This document shows positions 62,048-64,000 of a stretch of DNA of 64,000 nt, one piece after another. The notes below the pieces were generated by a model, which saw only the letters and a program-made list of their open reading frames with translations, was not told where the DNA came from and ran no database searches. The translations under genes and the position numbers were made by a program. The first letter of the stretch is position 1, and each line of letters opens with the position of its first letter. The stretch comes from Peltaster fructicola (Eukaryota > Ascomycota > Dothideomycetes): assembly GCA_001592805.2 (NCBI GenBank), contig CP051141.1, positions 2,542,001 to 2,606,000 on the forward strand. Direction: 5' to 3'.

Positions 62048-62680
62048 CTACAAGGCCAACAATCCAAGAACACCAAGAACAAGCGCTGCATTACTGCCAA
62101 GCTTTTCGCCAGCACCGGTGTAGCGTGCGGATGCGGTAGCAGCAGTAGCAGGGGTGGTAGCTGTAGCGACAGTAGCAGGAGGGTTGACTGTGTTGGCTGT
62201 AGTGACTGGCGTAATTGGTGTAGCTGGCGTAGCTGACGTGACTGTCGTAACTGGCGGTGCTATGACCGGTGGACCAGGACTGCTGAAAGCACTCGCACTG
62301 GCTCGTACAGTGCAGACTTGGCTACCAGAGGTGACCCTCACACTGCCAGATGAAGCGACCTTTGGAACAACAACACTGGCTGAAGGAGCAACCGACTTTG
62401 TCAATGTACAGGGACAGTCGGTGATGGTCAAGGTGGTCGACGACTTGATAGTGTAGGTCTTGTTTCCATAAGTGAGGATTGTAGGTGTTGGACAGACTGT
62501 GGTGATAGCAGTCACAACTGTGATTGTCGAAAGGACTGGTGAACCTGTACCATTGACGCAGATTTGACCTGCTGGGTACTGATGTGCTGGGTTGCAGATA
62601 TATGAGCCGTTAGAAGCTCCAAAAGACAGAGCAGCTTGAGCGGCAGTGACGAGCGCCAGGAAGAAGAGCATTGATGCCAT
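62048..62680 (-). CDS. GPI-anchored cell-wall protein
   Basis: A 210-residue single-exon secreted protein. It has a signal peptide at about 1-17 (MASMLFFLALVTAAQAA), then a Cys-containing domain (YICNPAHQYPAGQICVNGTG; VCPTPTILTYGNKTYTIKSS; TDCPCTLTKS). A Thr/Pro/Ala/Val-rich low-complexity stalk follows (for example PATPITPVTTANTVNPPATV), likely heavily O-mannosylated. The C-terminus has a small-residue omega region (GSNA) and a hydrophobic tail (ALVLGVLGLLAL), the standard GPI-attachment signal. N-glycosylation sequons NGS, NGT and NKT occur. The ATG at 62680 is chosen because the signal peptide starts there; an in-frame ATG lies 63 nt upstream. The family is fungal-specific and the function is likely structural or adhesive. 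Confidence 0.85.
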   Translation of the reverse strand: MASMLFFLALVTAAQAALSFGASNGSYICNPAHQYPAGQICVNGTGSPVLSTITVVTAITTVCPTPTILTYGNKTYTIKSSTTLTITDCPCTLTKSVAPSASVVVPKVASSGSVRVTSGSQVCTVRASASAFSSPGPPVIAPPVTTVTSATPATPITPVTTANTVNPPATVATATTPATAATASARYTGAGEKLGSNAALVLGVLGLLAL

Positions 62681-64000
62681 GGTGATTGAATGAATGAGGA
62701 TTGGCTGCAGACATCGCCATTGATATAGCGGGTGTAATGCCACAACTACTAACGTCTTTGGTATAGTCCATGGTTGTTGAAAACTTCTGTCGTGGTATCA
62801 CTGGTAGATGAATCCATGGTACCTGGCAATCGAGCTAAGATGTGAAGCCTTAGCCAGCCGGTTGTGGTTTGACAAGGGCGATCAGAAAAAGCTGCACCGC
62901 TATAGCCTGTTTGGTGGACGAGACTGATGTTGGACAGCTAGGTGCCATACTGCGTCGGGCGGTAGAAGGCAATGCGGCCCGAGGTTGTCCAAGGTATCAA
63001 CCGGTGAATGACCAGAAGAGCGATTGGAACTTCCATTGCCAGCTTGACGATGGCGAAGAAGGACTCCGTCGAGACATTGCTAAGGTGGCTCTGACGGTCA
63101 CGGCGTTGGCGGCCTCATGTTTGCTTTACGACAGCCTATCCAGTTGGTGCTAGGCCTCCGGTTGATCGTTCCAGAATCTCGGTATTTGCTGATGGTGTAC
63201 ATTCCAGTGTTACAGGATGATCCCAGAAGCGTAAAAGTGGAAGTTTGACACGAGGCTGTGAGCTATTTGTGAGCAAGCGAGTTGTGTCCTGCGCAATACG
63301 ATGGCAACGTCGTAGAGGCTAACCGTGGCTAAGGTATTGGTGCATCCCAGTACTCTGTGTCGTTGAGGCGCTGTCGTAGACTTGATAGCCGTGTGGCCCT
63401 CACGAAAGCGACCAGATCAGCACATCAGTCTGGCACGACAGGGTAGTGTCGTCTGCAGCACGACAGCCTGCAAGACGGTCTTGGAATGAGCGACAAAGGT
63501 ATCCCATGGCAAGGAGGGTCTTCCTGATGTTGAGTATTGCTTATCCCTGGATGACGTCCTTAGGCAATAATTGCTTTCCGTAGAAACAGCTAACGAGAAA
63601 CGTCGAGCGGATAGAGTGGTAATTGATTGTGCCAGATCAGCAAGAGTTGTCGTGCTATTGACCTACCGAAGTTGAGGCTGATGCACTGTCGCCAAGGGTA
63701 TCTTGTGCAGTATCCGGACATCAGGTAGAGTATGCGTGAGCGATCTTGAAGGTCTTGCTGCTGGCCGCAACTGTGGTATCTGAGATGCGGAACAAGAGGT
63801 CGGCTTCGTTGGAATCGTTTTGCTGCATAAAAGGTAGTAGGTATGCTGTCGAGAAGAGCCCAGCCTGTACTGGCGACATGCTTACACTCGCTCGCTGTGA
63901 TATCGTACGTGCTGCCTGCGACGCTTGGAAACCAGCGATCTGCATACGCAATACCATGAGTAGCTGCATCAGTGGACGGCACAGCTTTCGCCCTCTCTGT
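62681..64000. other. Right-edge segment, no gene firmly supported
   Basis: 1.3 kb beyond the wall-protein promoter. A minus-strand stretch at about 63723-63990 has intron-like signals (GTAAGC...TATGCAG) between two protein-like pieces (FPSVAGSTYDITASE and NDSNEADLLFRISDTT), which might be the 3' exons of a small secreted-protein gene starting beyond the window. Phase and start could not be settled. No repeat or RNA gene is seen. Confidence 0.3.

Overview
The window is nuclear DNA from a filamentous ascomycete (Pezizomycotina, most plausibly a Dothideomycete; the class is inferred). The evidence is short spliceosomal introns of about 38-60 nt with GTAAGT/GTGAGT/GTCAGT donors and CTAAC/CTGAC branch sites, fungal-type genes (IQGAP/Rng2, Mlp1-type nucleoporin, HFM1/MER3, V-ATPase subunit a, a GPI-anchored wall protein), and a lone 5S rRNA gene, since dispersed 5S genes are typical of this group. 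Base composition is near-balanced.

Positions 1-49.4 kb are compact and gene-rich, with 23 protein genes of which one is a pseudogene. In order: a JmjC protein cut by the window edge (-), a NIPA-type Mg transporter (-), an IQGAP (-), IMP dehydrogenase (+), a MARVEL-like membrane protein (+), a small unknown protein (-), a DUF866 zinc-binding protein (-), an unknown nuclear-looking protein (+), an atypical SDR (-), a secreted phospholipase C-type phosphoesterase (-), a multicopper oxidase (+), a PhnZ-like HD oxygenase (-), a pseudogenised GIT1-like MFS transporter (+), a GBD/FH3 formin-N-terminus-like protein (-), a P450 (+), a second SDR (-), COQ3 (+), MLP1/TPR with three frame breaks (-), TFIIE-beta (+), HFM1/MER3 (-), a nucleotide-sugar transporter (-), an aminotransferase (+) and VPH1 (+). 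Convergent pairs are separated by only 30-220 bp and divergent pairs share 300-620 bp promoters. The stretch from 17.1 to 24.7 kb groups functions linked to phosphorus scavenging: a secreted phosphodiesterase, a phosphonate-type oxygenase and a broken glycerophosphodiester or phosphate permease.

Positions 49.4-62.0 kb are different. This 12.6 kb block has no recognisable protein gene and is built from many unrelated degenerate tandem repeats (periods 13, 20, 28, 51, 94, 110, 120 and 130 bp). It also holds a 500 bp cluster of ACGCGT/ACGTGT words and one structurally intact 5S rRNA gene (- strand). The + strand is C-rich over C left of about 55 kb and G-rich over C right of about 56.5 kb, so the GC skew inverts in the middle of the block. 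This is the most unusual part of the window and is offered as a candidate replication-initiation zone or short regional centromere. Genes resume with a GPI-anchored wall protein at 62.0-62.7 kb. I recognised no transposon, viral fossil, CRISPR array or tRNA.
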